In this document: one piece after another, positions 37,762 through 46,900 of the stretch
Layout: the number at the start of each line of letters is the position of its first letter
How positions within the stretch are numbered: position 1 is the first letter of the stretch
Source of the DNA: Acidobacteriota bacterium
Lineage (GTDB): Bacteria; Acidobacteriota; Terriglobia; Terriglobales; Acidobacteriaceae
DNA length: 64,000 nucleotides
Assembly (NCBI GenBank): GCA_021846275.1
Contig: JAJZBZ010000008.1
Location: 1-64,000, forward strand
Reading direction: 5' to 3'
The notes under the pieces: model-generated
The model's database searches: none
What the model was told of the DNA's origin: nothing
The model's input: only the letters and a program-made list of their open reading frames with translations
Translations under genes and position numbers: made by a program

Positions 37762-39252
37762 GTGAGCACGAAGCAATATGGGAATCTCATTGGCGGCGAG
37801 TGGCTGCCGTCTCGAAGCGGAAAGACGCTGCTGAATGTGAATCCCGCGGATCGACGGGATGTTGTCGGAGAGTTTCCGGCATCCAATGCCGAAGACGTGG
37901 CGTTGGCGGTGGAGGCTGCGAAAAAAGCATTCGCAAGCTGGCGGCTGGTGCCCGCGCCGAAGCGCGCGGAGATACTCTATCGCGCCGGCCAACTGCTGGC
38001 CGAACGCAAGGAGGAGTATGCGCGCGAGATGACGCGCGAGATGGGCAAGGTACTGGCCGAGACGCGCGGCGATGTGCAGGAGGCGATTGACGAGGCGTAC
38101 TACGTTGCGGGCGAAGGTCGCAGGCTCTTCGGACAGACGACGCCATCGGAGCTGGTGAACAAGTTTGCCATGTCGGTGCGGATGCCGGTGGGTGTGGTGG
38201 GAATGATTACACCGTGGAATTTTCCCATGGCGATTCCGTCGTGGAAGTTGTTTCCGGCGCTGGTCTCCGGCAATACCTGCGTGATCAAGCCGGCGGAGGA
38301 TACGCCGCTCTCGACCTACAATCTCGTCCGGACGCTCATGGACGCGGGATTGCCGCCGGGCGTGGTGAATATCGTAAGCGGCTATGGTCCGGATGCGGGC
38401 GCGCCGCTGGTCGAGCACGCGGATGTGCGCGCGATCAGCTTTACGGGATCGAGCGCCGTGGGCGCGATGGTGGCGCAGCGCGCGGCGGCAAACTTCAAGC
38501 CGGTGTCGCTCGAAATGGGCGGCAAGAACGCCATGATCGTGATGGAGGATGCGAATCTGGAACTGGCGCTCGATGGCGCGCTGTGGGGTGCCTTTGGCAC
38601 GACGGGCCAGCGCTGCACGGCGACCAGCCGCATTCTGCTGCATCGCGCGATTGCGGCGGAGTTTACCGGAAAACTGGTGGAGCGCGCCAGCAGGCTGAAG
38701 GTGGGCAACGGATTGAACGCAGGCGTGGAAGTGGGTCCGCAGGTCAACGAGCAGCAGATTGCCACTTCGACAGAGTACGTTGCGATTGCGCAGGCCGAGG
38801 GCGCGACGCTGCTGACGGGTGGCACGACGCTGACGGATGGCGAGTATGCGCACGGCACGTTCTTTGCGCCGACAATCTTTGGCGGTGTGAAGCCGGAGAT
38901 GCGAATTGCACGCGAAGAGGTATTCGGCCCGGTGGTCGCGCTGATCGAGTTCGACACGCTCGAAGAGGCGTTTGCCATTGCCAACTCGATTGAGTATGGA
39001 TTGTCCACCTCGCTCTATTCGCGCGATGTGAATCGGGCGTTTGCTGCGATTCGCGATTTGGAGGCCGGAATCACGTACATCAACGCGCCAACGATTGGTG
39101 CGGAGGTGCATCTGCCGTTTGGCGGCGTGAAAAAGACGGGCAACGGGCATCGCGAAGGGCTGGGCGCGCTGGATTTCTACACGACATGGAAAAGCGTGTA
39201 TGTGGACTTCAGCGACAAGCTGCAACGCGCGCAGATTGACAACGCGGAGTGA
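37762..39252 (+). CDS. NAD(P)-dependent aldehyde dehydrogenase (semialdehyde dehydrogenase-like)
   Basis: Oxidises an aldehyde to the acid. The 496 residues have the ALDH elements [15 protein letters not shown], the Rossmann glycine motif FTGSSAVG, the general-base Glu in SLEMGGKN and the catalytic Cys in GQRCTATSR. The C-terminal [17 protein letters not shown] resembles alpha-ketoglutaric semialdehyde dehydrogenases (YcbD-like) more than P5C dehydrogenases. The start is a GTG with a strong TGAGGGGGA seven bases upstream. It stands alone, followed by a clear terminator. The substrate is inferred only. Confidence 0.95.
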   Translation: MSTKQYGNLIGGEWLPSRSGKTLLNVNPADRRDVVGEFPASNAEDVALAVEAAKKAFASWRLVPAPKRAEILYRAGQLLAERKEEYAREMTREMGKVLAETRGDVQEAIDEAYYVAGEGRRLFGQTTPSELVNKFAMSVRMPVGVVGMITPWNFPMAIPSWKLFPALVSGNTCVIKPAEDTPLSTYNLVRTLMDAGLPPGVVNIVSGYGPDAGAPLVEHADVRAISFTGSSAVGAMVAQRAAANFKPVSLEMGGKNAMIVMEDANLELALDGALWGAFGTTGQRCTATSRILLHRAIAAEFTGKLVERASRLKVGNGLNAGVEVGPQVNEQQIATSTEYVAIAQAEGATLLTGGTTLTDGEYAHGTFFAPTIFGGVKPEMRIAREEVFGPVVALIEFDTLEEAFAIANSIEYGLSTSLYSRDVNRAFAAIRDLEAGITYINAPTIGAEVHLPFGGVKKTGNGHREGLGALDFYTTWKSVYVDFSDKLQRAQIDNAE

Positions 39253-39307
39253 GACGTGCAGCCTGGTCTGTTTCAGGCCTGCGTCCGACCAGTTGATTAC
39301 GAGCGAA

Positions 39308-39345
39308 AATGCCTCTGACAGTGATCGCGTCAGAGGCATTTTTTT
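39308..39345 (+). terminator. Rho-independent terminator after the aldehyde dehydrogenase gene
   Basis: A perfect 12-bp stem, AATGCCTCTGAC (39308-39319) with GTCAGAGGCATT (39329-39340), a nine-base loop and a run of seven T. It lies 55 bases past the stop codon. Confidence 0.95.
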
Positions 39346-39392
39346 GTCGTCCGGATGGACTTCCTGGTCGCGCGAGTCATGCGTTGATGGAT

Positions 39393-39953
39393 CTAGTTTC
39401 GCTCCGGCCACTCATCGACGACGATGCCGAGGTCGTTGAGCTGGCGCAGAACGGTCTCCATTTTGCGGCGAATGGCGGCTCGTGCCGACGGGTCGGCGAG
39501 CGGATACTCCTCGAGCGCGACGACGCGGCCGTATGGCCAGGAATTGGCCGGAATATCGATGAGCGCTGTGGGCAGAGCTTCGAAGCTGATTTGCAGTTCC
39601 TGCCTGCGCGCGGCTGAGGGTCGCAGCAGCCCGCCCGCGCCGAGAGAGCTTGGATTGGCATCGGGCAGCGTGATGCGCAGATTGATCATGTTGGAGTCCA
39701 CGCTGAGGAATGGATTGAGCCACGCGCCGGGTTCGTGGACATCGACGTATCGGCTCTTGGTGGGCAGTGGAATTGCGGCCAGCGCGGTGCGCTGCTGTTC
39801 GAGCAGCGTTGATTGCGCGGCGGAACGCTGCTCGGCGGCGGTTGCGGACGAGGCGACGCGCGCCAGTGTGGCTGGCGGATGATGGCATCCGGCGACGCCC
39901 AGCAGGCAGGTCGACAGGAGTGCAAAAATGCTGAAACGGCAGAGTGGCTTCAC
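39393..39953 (-). CDS. putative lipoprotein of unknown function
   Basis: A 186-residue protein with a lipoprotein signal: a basic start (VKPLCRF), a hydrophobic core and a lipobox LGVAGC. The mature part has a coiled stretch (ATAAEQRSAAQSTLLEQQR), an LPTKSRYVDVHEPGAWLNPF segment and a C-terminal helix. I know no function. The start is the GTG at 39953; an upstream in-frame extension lacks signal-peptide character. It is 41 bases after the sialate O-acetylesterase gene, so the two may be co-transcribed. Confidence 0.8.
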   Translation of the reverse strand: MKPLCRFSIFALLSTCLLGVAGCHHPPATLARVASSATAAEQRSAAQSTLLEQQRTALAAIPLPTKSRYVDVHEPGAWLNPFLSVDSNMINLRITLPDANPSSLGAGGLLRPSAARRQELQISFEALPTALIDIPANSWPYGRVVALEEYPLADPSARAAIRRKMETVLRQLNDLGIVVDEWPERN

Positions 39954-39994
39954 TCGATCAGAATAGCAGTCGGGCGATTGCCAGGGACGGAGCG

Positions 39995-41539
39995 TCAGCG
40001 CTGCGTGGTAAACGGCGAAGCTGGCAGTCCGGCTGCGTTGTAGAGATGGCACTCGGGACTATTGGCCCAGCCGTAGCGCGCGGTGACGGGAGCCGAAACA
40101 TTGCTGCTGCGTACGAGGATGGTTTCTCCATCGATGGTGGCTTCGGCGGGGTGAAAGATGCCGTCGCTTCCCGCGACTTCAAAAGACGTTAGGCCGCCAT
40201 GCTCGGTGTGCAGGCCCTGCGCGTGATCGAACCAGAGGCGCAGCGCGGAGCCTTCCGTGGTGGCCTGGCGGAAGATGGGTCCGGAGTCTTCCACGTTTTC
40301 GCCGTAGCTGATGCGGCGCGCTGCGAGCGCGAGGCGATGGCCGACGGTCTGCTTGTCAGTAGGATGCACGTCGTCGGGATTGCCGATGTCGATGGTGACA
40401 GCCATGCCGGTGTCACGCAGCGAAAGCGCGTCGAGCTGAGCCTGGCGGATGGTGGCCCAGTCCTCGGCGGGCGTGGATTTGAAGTTGGCGATCTGGACAA
40501 AGAGAAATGGAAAATCACCCTCGTCCCACTGCGCGCGCCAGTCGCGGATGAGAGTGCTAAAGAGCGTCGCGTAGTGCGGTGCGCGGGCCAGCGCGCTATT
40601 GCTTTCACCCTGATACCAGAGGACGCCGCGAATCGGGAACGGCGTGAACGGGGCGATCATCCCGTTCCATAGCATGGATGGTGCCCAGGAGTTCATGACT
40701 GGGTGCCAGGGAAACTGCGGCTCTGGTTTTCCGGCGGCGCGAGCGGCGGCGCGTTCGCGTTCCTGGTGCTTGTCTTCGAGTTGAGCAGTGGCTTCGCGAT
40801 CAGTCATCTGGCCATACTCTGCGAAGATGGGCGCGAGCGCGGCATTGTCGCCGAGGGCTGTCAGCCGCGTCCAGGACTCGGCGACGGTGCCGCCCCAGGT
40901 GGAGTCGATGACGCCGATGGGAACATGCTCGCGCGCGGAGATCTCACGCGCGAAGTACCAGGCGACGGCGGAGAAATTGTGTGCCGACTCAGGGCTTGAA
41001 GCGACCCAGCCGGTTCCGGCGAAATCGGGCTGCGCGTACTCGGAGGCGAGCTTGTTGACGGTGAGCAGGCGCACATTTGGCAGCGAAGCGGTGGCAAGAT
41101 CAGCCGTGGCTGTGGCAGATTTGTATAGCTCGAACTCCATGTTCGACTGGCCGCTTGCAAGCCATACATCGCCGACCAGAATGTCGCTGAGATGGATAGC
41201 GGATTCATCGGGCGCGGAGCTTTTCACAAACAAATCGAATGGGCCGCCGGCTGCGCCGGCAGAAAGGTAAAGGCTCCAGCGACCGAGATCGTCCACGCGC
41301 GTGGAGAGGCTCTGGCCGCGAAATCCTACGGTGACGGTCTCCGACGGCGCGCCCCAGCCCCAGACGTGAATGGGACGTTCGCGCTGGAGGACCATGTGAT
41401 CAGAGAAAACGCGCGGCAGGCGCAGGCTTTCAGTTTGCGCAGAGGCGGCGCAGGGGGTCAGACAGAGCGCAGCAGCAAGAAGGCTGAGCGCGAAACGGCA
41501 CAGGCGCGGACCAGAACGGCGAGCGGCAGAGCGGAGCAT
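39995..41539 (-). CDS. sialate O-acetylesterase (SASA family)
   Basis: Exported SGNH-type esterase that removes O-acetyl groups from sialic acid or other glycans. The 514 residues have a signal peptide (cleavage near ASAQTES), a beta-rich N-terminal domain (FSDHMVLQRERPIHVWG), the nucleophile Ser132 in LASGQSNMEF, and the Asp/His block NPDDVHPTDKQTVG. No other sialic-acid catabolic gene is nearby, so acetylated plant polysaccharide is an equally good substrate. TGGTA direct repeats lie about 125 bases upstream. Confidence 0.93.
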   Translation of the reverse strand: MLRSAARRSGPRLCRFALSLLAAALCLTPCAASAQTESLRLPRVFSDHMVLQRERPIHVWGWGAPSETVTVGFRGQSLSTRVDDLGRWSLYLSAGAAGGPFDLFVKSSAPDESAIHLSDILVGDVWLASGQSNMEFELYKSATATADLATASLPNVRLLTVNKLASEYAQPDFAGTGWVASSPESAHNFSAVAWYFAREISAREHVPIGVIDSTWGGTVAESWTRLTALGDNAALAPIFAEYGQMTDREATAQLEDKHQERERAAARAAGKPEPQFPWHPVMNSWAPSMLWNGMIAPFTPFPIRGVLWYQGESNSALARAPHYATLFSTLIRDWRAQWDEGDFPFLFVQIANFKSTPAEDWATIRQAQLDALSLRDTGMAVTIDIGNPDDVHPTDKQTVGHRLALAARRISYGENVEDSGPIFRQATTEGSALRLWFDHAQGLHTEHGGLTSFEVAGSDGIFHPAEATIDGETILVRSSNVSAPVTARYGWANSPECHLYNAAGLPASPFTTQR

Positions 41540-41664
41540 GAGAGTCTCCTCAAAAAAACGGAAGATGGCTGCGGACCGGACGCACGTCAGAATCCGAAGA
41601 TAACGCTATCATGCGTGTGGCGAAATGAGAATGGCCAAAGCTGCGAGCCGGTTTTCTGCCATAC

Positions 41665-41681
41665 TGGTAGCAGTGGTACAG
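41665..41681. repeat. direct repeat TGGTA with 9-bp period in a divergent promoter region
   Basis: TGGTAGCAG is followed by TGGTACAG, placing TGGTA at 41665 and 41674. It lies between the divergent esterase and permuted-NlpC genes and could be a regulator site. There is no further support. Confidence 0.3.
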
Positions 41682-41787
41682 ACGAAGATATGAGCTTCGC
41701 GTGTGCGGACTTCTTGCCGGGATTGCTTCTGTTACCTTGCCGAATCGGTTTCAACCTGAGCCACACCAGACTGATTGAGGAGTTTGA

Positions 41788-42921
41788 ATGCAGCAGAGCG
41801 CAGCCCTTCTGACAGCGAGTTTGTGTGCCAGTCGGAACAGGATGTTGAGCGGGATGCTGACTGCTGTGGGGATGGTTTTTCTGTTGTTCTTGAGCGCGCA
41901 TCCGGTGGCGCGGGCGCAGGCGGCGCTGCTTCTTGAGGAGCCATACGGCGTCTTTGGCCATTTGAACCCAACCGGCCATGCGGCGCTCTATCTGAGTCAT
42001 GTTTGTGCGGAGACGCCTGTCAGGCTGAGGATGTGCGCGCCCGGTGAATCCGGCGTGGTCATCAGCCGATATGAGGGCATTGGACACTATGACTGGGTGG
42101 CGATGCCGCTGGTGCCATATCTCTACGCCGTGGACTCCCCGACGAAGGTTCCGGAGCGGGTGAATGCGCAGGTGGTGGAGCGGCTGCGAAATCACTATCG
42201 CGAGAAGTACCTGGCGCAGTTTACGGATGGATTGCAGCCGGGAGGATTTTTCTCTGGCGGATGGACGGAGTTGATTGGTGCAGCTTATGAGCGGCGGATT
42301 TATGCGCTCAGTTTCGAGACCACGCGCGCTGAGGATGAGGCGCTGGTGAAGGCGCTGAATGACGCGCCAAATCTTTCGCACTTTCACCTGCTTACGAATA
42401 ACTGCTCCGACTTTGATCGCTACGTCCTGAATCTTTACTTTCCGCGAAAGTTTCGTCGAAGCGTCTTCCCGGATGCCGGGGTGACGACGCCGCGACATGT
42501 GGCGCATCGACTGGTGGTGTATGCCCACCGGCATCCGCAACTGCGGCTGCGCTCGTATGAGATTCCCCAGGTGCCGGGCTATCGCAAGCCGAGCCACGCG
42601 AATCATGGCATCGCCGAATCGCTGGTGAAGTCCGGCTACGTCGTTCCGATTGTGATTCTGAGTCCGTATGTGGCCGGCGGACTGCTGGCGGACTATCTGA
42701 TAACCGGTCGCGATAAAATTCTGCCAAAGCATGTTCCGCTGTTGCAGCCGATGGAGTTGAGCGTGCTGGAGCGCAGGGACGCTCCTGCGAAGTCGACAGG
42801 CGGTGGTTCGTTGTCGGCGCGATCGGAGAGCGAGGTGTCGGCGGCGACACAAAAGACGACCGCGCGAGCAGGCGAGGGAGATTCGGCGGCTGGAGCAACG
42901 ATGGCCCTGCCGCAGCGGTGA
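41788..42921 (+). CDS. exported permuted NlpC/P60 (YiiX/DUF4105-like) cysteine hydrolase candidate
   Basis: A 377-residue protein with an N-terminal hydrophobic signal (about 23-45) and a domain where a His precedes the Cys: His64 in NPTGHAALYLSHVC and Cys206 in LTNNCSDFDRYV. That His-then-NNC order is typical of circularly permuted papain-like folds (LRAT/YiiX/DUF4105). Such enzymes act on amide or ester bonds of cell wall or lipids. The C-terminal 60 residues are Ser/Ala/Thr rich and look disordered. TGAGGAG precedes the ATG; Met19 could also start a shorter signal peptide. The family call is by motif only. Confidence 0.75.
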   Translation: MQQSAALLTASLCASRNRMLSGMLTAVGMVFLLFLSAHPVARAQAALLLEEPYGVFGHLNPTGHAALYLSHVCAETPVRLRMCAPGESGVVISRYEGIGHYDWVAMPLVPYLYAVDSPTKVPERVNAQVVERLRNHYREKYLAQFTDGLQPGGFFSGGWTELIGAAYERRIYALSFETTRAEDEALVKALNDAPNLSHFHLLTNNCSDFDRYVLNLYFPRKFRRSVFPDAGVTTPRHVAHRLVVYAHRHPQLRLRSYEIPQVPGYRKPSHANHGIAESLVKSGYVVPIVILSPYVAGGLLADYLITGRDKILPKHVPLLQPMELSVLERRDAPAKSTGGGSLSARSESEVSAATQKTTARAGEGDSAAGATMALPQR

Positions 42922-42937
42922 AGAAAGGACGAGAGAG

Positions 42938-43384
42938 ATGGCAACAATACAAAATCGATCCAACCATGCGCGGTTCGACCCAGGGTTTCACTTTTCGCTG
43001 GTTCCGGCGCTGCTTGCACTGTTTGTCATCAGCATCATTCTTGGTGTTCACAGCGCGAGGCATGGCGCTGGAGTTCTGGCCGGTGTCTGGGCTGTCGGCA
43101 TCACGTTTCTGCTCATGTATCTCGCCGTGAAGTCGCGGCAGTACGCGATGAAAGTTCAGGATCGCGTGATACGACTGGAGGAGCGGCTGCGGCTGAGCGC
43201 GCTCTTGCCGGAGGACCTGCGACCGCGGATTCCGGAGCTAAGCGAGGACCAGTTGATCGGGCTGCGATTTGCCTCCGACGGCGAGGTTGCCGAGCGCGTC
43301 CGGGAGGCGCTGGAGCAGAAGCTGAATCGGGCGCAGATCAAGCAGCGCATCCGCGAGTGGCGGCCGGACTACTGGCGCGTCTGA
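42938..43384 (+). CDS. DUF6526-like small membrane protein
   Basis: A 148-residue protein with HARFDPGFHFSLVPALL at the start, two membrane helices (about 20-38 and 46-65), then a charged cytosolic domain (VQDRVIRLEERLRLSALLP) ending in REWRPDYWRV. The layout matches the DUF6526 family as I recall it. The role is unknown. An open frame continues upstream inside the preceding gene; the ATG after AAGGACGAGAG is chosen. It is 16 bases downstream of the permuted-NlpC gene, so the two are probably one unit. Confidence 0.82.
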   Translation: MATIQNRSNHARFDPGFHFSLVPALLALFVISIILGVHSARHGAGVLAGVWAVGITFLLMYLAVKSRQYAMKVQDRVIRLEERLRLSALLPEDLRPRIPELSEDQLIGLRFASDGEVAERVREALEQKLNRAQIKQRIREWRPDYWRV

Positions 43385-43421
43385 CGGCTGAGCCAGGGGC
43401 CGCGCTGTTTGCGAATTTCTG

Positions 43422-43451
43422 TTGACCGTGGGCTGAGGCTGACCGTAAGGT
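43422..43451 (+). promoter_or_regulatory. candidate promoter giving a leaderless mRNA for the M28 peptidase
   Basis: TTGACC (43422-43427), an 18-base spacer and TAAGGT (43446-43451) end six bases before the ATG at 43458. No ribosome-binding site precedes that ATG. Confidence 0.4.
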
Positions 43452-43457
43452 AGTCGC

Positions 43458-44969
43458 ATGCGTAAATCCATGGTTTCTGCTCTGCTGTGTGTTGCTCTGG
43501 CTGCTGCACCGTGCGTTTTTGCCCAGTTCGGCGCGTCGAATGACTCCGCGCAAAAAGTCACTCTTCAGCTTGATGCCGCCGCGCAGAAGGCGCTGGTCCA
43601 ACTGGGCGGGCAAATGATGATGGCGGGCAAGGCTTATGAGTATGACCGCGAACTGGCCGATGACATCGGGCCGCGGCTGACTGGCTCGGCGAATTACGTG
43701 AAGGCGACGGACTGGGCTGTGGCCGAGTTCACGCGGCTCGGATTACGCAATGTCCACAAAGAAGGCTGGACGATTCCGGCCACATGGGAGCCGGAGACGC
43801 TGGCCACGGCGAGGATGATCCTGCCGCATGAGCAGCGGCTGCATCTGGAGAGTGAGGGATGGAGTCCTTCGACGCCGCCGGGCGGGGTTCGCGGCAATGT
43901 GTACTATCTGGCGGACCTGACCGTGGACGGCGTGAAGACTCATGCGGCGCAGATCAAGGGGGCCATTGTGCTGGTGGATGGCGATTCGATTGACAAAGGA
44001 ATTGCAGGCGGATTTGGCAAGCTCTTTGACGCCCTGACGGAGATCGGCAGGCGGGGCGCGGCAGGGCTGATTCTGGGCATTGGCACGACGAACAACGCGC
44101 CGAGCTTCGTGGGCGTGACGGCCTTTGACGGCTCGCTGGCAAATCTGCCGACGGGTAACCTGGGACTGGAGGATACGCTGCTGCTGAAGCGGTTGCTGGA
44201 TCGCGGGCCGGTGGAGGTTGAGTTCAGCTTTCAGAATCGCATCCGCAAAAATGTGACCGTGAACAATGTCGTTGCGGAGATTCCGGGCACGGATGCCAGC
44301 GGCGATTACGTGCTGATTGGCGGACATCTGGATTCGTGGCATCCCGGCACGGGTGCGCTGGACAACGGAACAGGCGCGGCAACGGTGGTGGCCGTGGCGC
44401 AGGCGATGATGGCTGCCGGAGTCAAGCCCAAGCGCACAATGCGCTTTGTGCTCTTTGGCGGCGAAGAAGAAGGCACGATTGGCTCGATTCGCTATGCCGA
44501 GCAGCACGCGGGCGAACTGGGCCACTGCGCGGGAGTCTTTGTCACGGATACCGGCGCGGAGGCTCCGAAGGGCTGGTATGACTTCGGACGGGCGGATGAG
44601 GCTGGCGCGTTGAAGACCGTGAAACCGCTGCTCGACTCGCTCGGTGCCGGTGGCGTGGACGACGATGGGCGTTTTACCTTTGAGACGGATGAGTCGGCGT
44701 TCCTGGTGAAGGGTGTCCCGGCTTTTGTGCTGTGGACGCCGGTGGACAAATATTTTCTGATTCACCACAAGCCCAGCGACACGTTTGACAAGGTCAACCA
44801 GCGCGACCTGAACCTGGGCGCTGCGACGGTGGGCGTCACGGCGCTGGCCTTTGCCGACGCTGGGAACGATCTGCCGCACTACTCCGCGCAGCAGGTGATC
44901 GACCAGCTCAAGGCCGTGAAGGCCTACGACCAGTACGAGGATATGTTGCAGCATCATGTGATGCGGTGA
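43458..44969 (+). CDS. secreted M28 family zinc aminopeptidase/carboxypeptidase Q-like
   Basis: Exported di-zinc exopeptidase. The 503 residues have a signal peptide (cleavage near VFAQFG), a PA-type insertion (around 130-260), and the M28 metal ligands GGHLDSWHPGTGALDNG (His, Asp), FGGEEEGTIGS (Glu-Glu), DTGAEAPKG (Asp), with a late His in FLIHHKPSDT. The overall pattern is closest to carboxypeptidase Q-type M28 enzymes. It is a single gene, convergent with the ABC-F gene. Confidence 0.95.
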   Translation: MRKSMVSALLCVALAAAPCVFAQFGASNDSAQKVTLQLDAAAQKALVQLGGQMMMAGKAYEYDRELADDIGPRLTGSANYVKATDWAVAEFTRLGLRNVHKEGWTIPATWEPETLATARMILPHEQRLHLESEGWSPSTPPGGVRGNVYYLADLTVDGVKTHAAQIKGAIVLVDGDSIDKGIAGGFGKLFDALTEIGRRGAAGLILGIGTTNNAPSFVGVTAFDGSLANLPTGNLGLEDTLLLKRLLDRGPVEVEFSFQNRIRKNVTVNNVVAEIPGTDASGDYVLIGGHLDSWHPGTGALDNGTGAATVVAVAQAMMAAGVKPKRTMRFVLFGGEEEGTIGSIRYAEQHAGELGHCAGVFVTDTGAEAPKGWYDFGRADEAGALKTVKPLLDSLGAGGVDDDGRFTFETDESAFLVKGVPAFVLWTPVDKYFLIHHKPSDTFDKVNQRDLNLGAATVGVTALAFADAGNDLPHYSAQQVIDQLKAVKAYDQYEDMLQHHVMR

Positions 44970-44990
44970 GTGGAGGCGAACTCCGCAACA

Positions 44991-45021
44991 GGAAAGCCAT
45001 CGCGCGCTGCGATGGCTTTCC
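44991..45021. terminator. bidirectional hairpin between the M28 peptidase and ABC-F genes
   Basis: A perfect 13-bp stem, GGAAAGCCATCGC (44991-45003) with GCGATGGCTTTCC (45009-45021), around a five-base loop in the 97-base convergent gap. A T run is absent on either strand, so efficiency is uncertain. Confidence 0.65.
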
Positions 45022-45066
45022 TGATCTCAGGCGTTGATTTTTCGGCTTTATCTTCACCATGCGCGG

Positions 45067-46662
45067 TCAGTTCTTCGTGGCCCACTCTTCATACGGGCCT
45101 TTGTGGTCTTCAATGGCTCCGTGCTCGAAGTTCCACAGGCGCGTGCCGACCTCCTCAATCAGATCCTGATCGTGCGTGACGAGGAAGACAGTTCCCTCGT
45201 AGCGTTGCAGCGCAATGTTCAATGCATTGATCGATTCCAGATCCAGATGGTTGGTCGGCTCGTCCAGAAACAGAATATTGGGCTTCAGTAGCATGAGTCG
45301 GCAGAAGAGCAGCCGCGCGGCTTCGCCGCCGGAGAGCGCCTTCGTCGGCTTCAGTCCTTCTTCACCGCTGAAAAGCATCTGTCCGAGCAGGCCGCGAATC
45401 TCTTCGCGCGTAACCTTCGGATCCCACTGATGAAGCCAGTCGGATACAGTCATGCCGTGCTCGATGACGCCGCTCACGTCCTGCGGAAAGTAGCCAATCT
45501 GGGCTTCATGCCCCCACTTGACACTGCCGCTGTTGAGCGAGAATTCCTTGTCGGCCACTTCAGGAACGCCGCTGAGCAGGCACTTGAGCAGCGTCGTTTT
45601 GCCCACGCCGTTGCGACCCATCAGGCAGATTTTCTCTCCGCGCATGACGGCTGCGGAAAAGCCGGAGATCACACTCTGATCGCCATAAGACTTCGATACC
45701 GAGTCGAATTCGAGCACATGCTTTCCGCTGGGCCGAAGCTGGTCGAACTTGATGAACGGGCGCTGGATGTTGGAGCGCGCCAGTTCCGCTGTTTGCAGCC
45801 GCTCAACCTCTTTTTTGCGGCTCGTCACCTGCGTCGAGCGCGTGCCGGCGGCAAAGCGTGAGATGAACTCGTTGAGCTGTGCAATCTTTTTCTCGCGCTG
45901 CGCGTTTTCCGCTTCCAGACGTGAACGAATCTGCGTTTTAGCGACGACCATGTCATCGTATCCGCCCGTATAGAGGATGATGGTCTGGTAGTCGATATCG
46001 GCGGTGTGCGTGGTGACGGCGTTCAGGAAGTGGCGATCATGGGAGATCGTGATCAGCGTTCCCTGAAAGCTGAGCAGAAACTCGCGCAGCCAGTGAATCG
46101 ACTCCAGATCGAGATGGTTGGTCGGCTCGTCGAGCAGCAGCGCCTCCGGCTTGCCAAAAAGCGCCTGCGCCAGCAGCACACGAACCTTCTGGCCGCCCTG
46201 CAGCTCGCTCATCCTGCGCTCATGCAACTCGTCGGGAATATCGAGACCCTGAAGCAGCACAGCGGCATCACTTTCGGCGGTGTAGCCGTCTTCGTCGCCG
46301 ACGATTCCTTCCAGCTCTCCGAGACGCATGCCGTCCTCATCGGTCAACTCGGACTTTTCGTAGATGCGGTCACGCTCCTCCAGAGCGCTCCACAGTCCGG
46401 CGTTTCCCATGATGACGGTGTCGATGACGCGATAGGCGTCGAAGGCGAACTGATCCTGGCGCAGGATGCCCAGCTTGCGCGGACGGACGACGCTGCCTTT
46501 CTGCGGCTCCAGTTCGCCGGTGAGAATCTTCATGAAAGTGGATTTGCCCGCACCGTTGGGGCCGGTCAATCCGTAGCGGCGGCCGGGCGTGAAGGTCACG
46601 CTGACATCCTCGAAGAGGAGCTTCGAGCCGTACCGCATGGTTACATTGCTGACACTGATCAT
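45067..46662 (-). CDS. ABC-F family ATPase (YbiT-like)
   Basis: Soluble ribosome-associated ABC-F protein with two ATPase domains and no membrane part. The 531 residues carry Walker A GPNGAGKST and GRNGVGKTT, signature motifs SELQGGQKV and LSGGEAARL, both Walker B blocks as LLLDEPTNHLDLESI-type, and the charged inter-domain linker around 260-310. Its roles include translation or antibiotic protection. The frame runs 109 codons further upstream, but AAAGGA lies just before the ATG of MISVSNVTMRYG. The 238-base gap before it contains no gene I can support. Confidence 0.96.
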   Translation of the reverse strand: MISVSNVTMRYGSKLLFEDVSVTFTPGRRYGLTGPNGAGKSTFMKILTGELEPQKGSVVRPRKLGILRQDQFAFDAYRVIDTVIMGNAGLWSALEERDRIYEKSELTDEDGMRLGELEGIVGDEDGYTAESDAAVLLQGLDIPDELHERRMSELQGGQKVRVLLAQALFGKPEALLLDEPTNHLDLESIHWLREFLLSFQGTLITISHDRHFLNAVTTHTADIDYQTIILYTGGYDDMVVAKTQIRSRLEAENAQREKKIAQLNEFISRFAAGTRSTQVTSRKKEVERLQTAELARSNIQRPFIKFDQLRPSGKHVLEFDSVSKSYGDQSVISGFSAAVMRGEKICLMGRNGVGKTTLLKCLLSGVPEVADKEFSLNSGSVKWGHEAQIGYFPQDVSGVIEHGMTVSDWLHQWDPKVTREEIRGLLGQMLFSGEEGLKPTKALSGGEAARLLFCRLMLLKPNILFLDEPTNHLDLESINALNIALQRYEGTVFLVTHDQDLIEEVGTRLWNFEHGAIEDHKGPYEEWATKN

Positions 46663-46900
46663 TGTTCCTTTGTCTTTCGCGTTACTGCGATTTTTGCGGG
46701 CCGCGTCGTCGTTTCGCGCCGGGCACAGCATCCGGCACGAAGCTGTCGCGCGCACCTGCTCAACTGCCGATGGGCAGCGTCTGATCTGGGTCCGGGTCCG
46801 TTGTGAATCTGGAGCTGCATTCGCTGAGGAACGCAGCAGGGAAACCTGTCTTTTCCAGTTTCTCACAGCCTGCGTTGCGTGTGGAGTCCGGCGCGCGAAA

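Noticed and set aside
39997-41539. Sialic-acid catabolic cluster around the O-acetylesterase
   Set aside because: No neuraminidase, aldolase or transporter is nearby; the esterase stands almost alone and may act on plant glycans.
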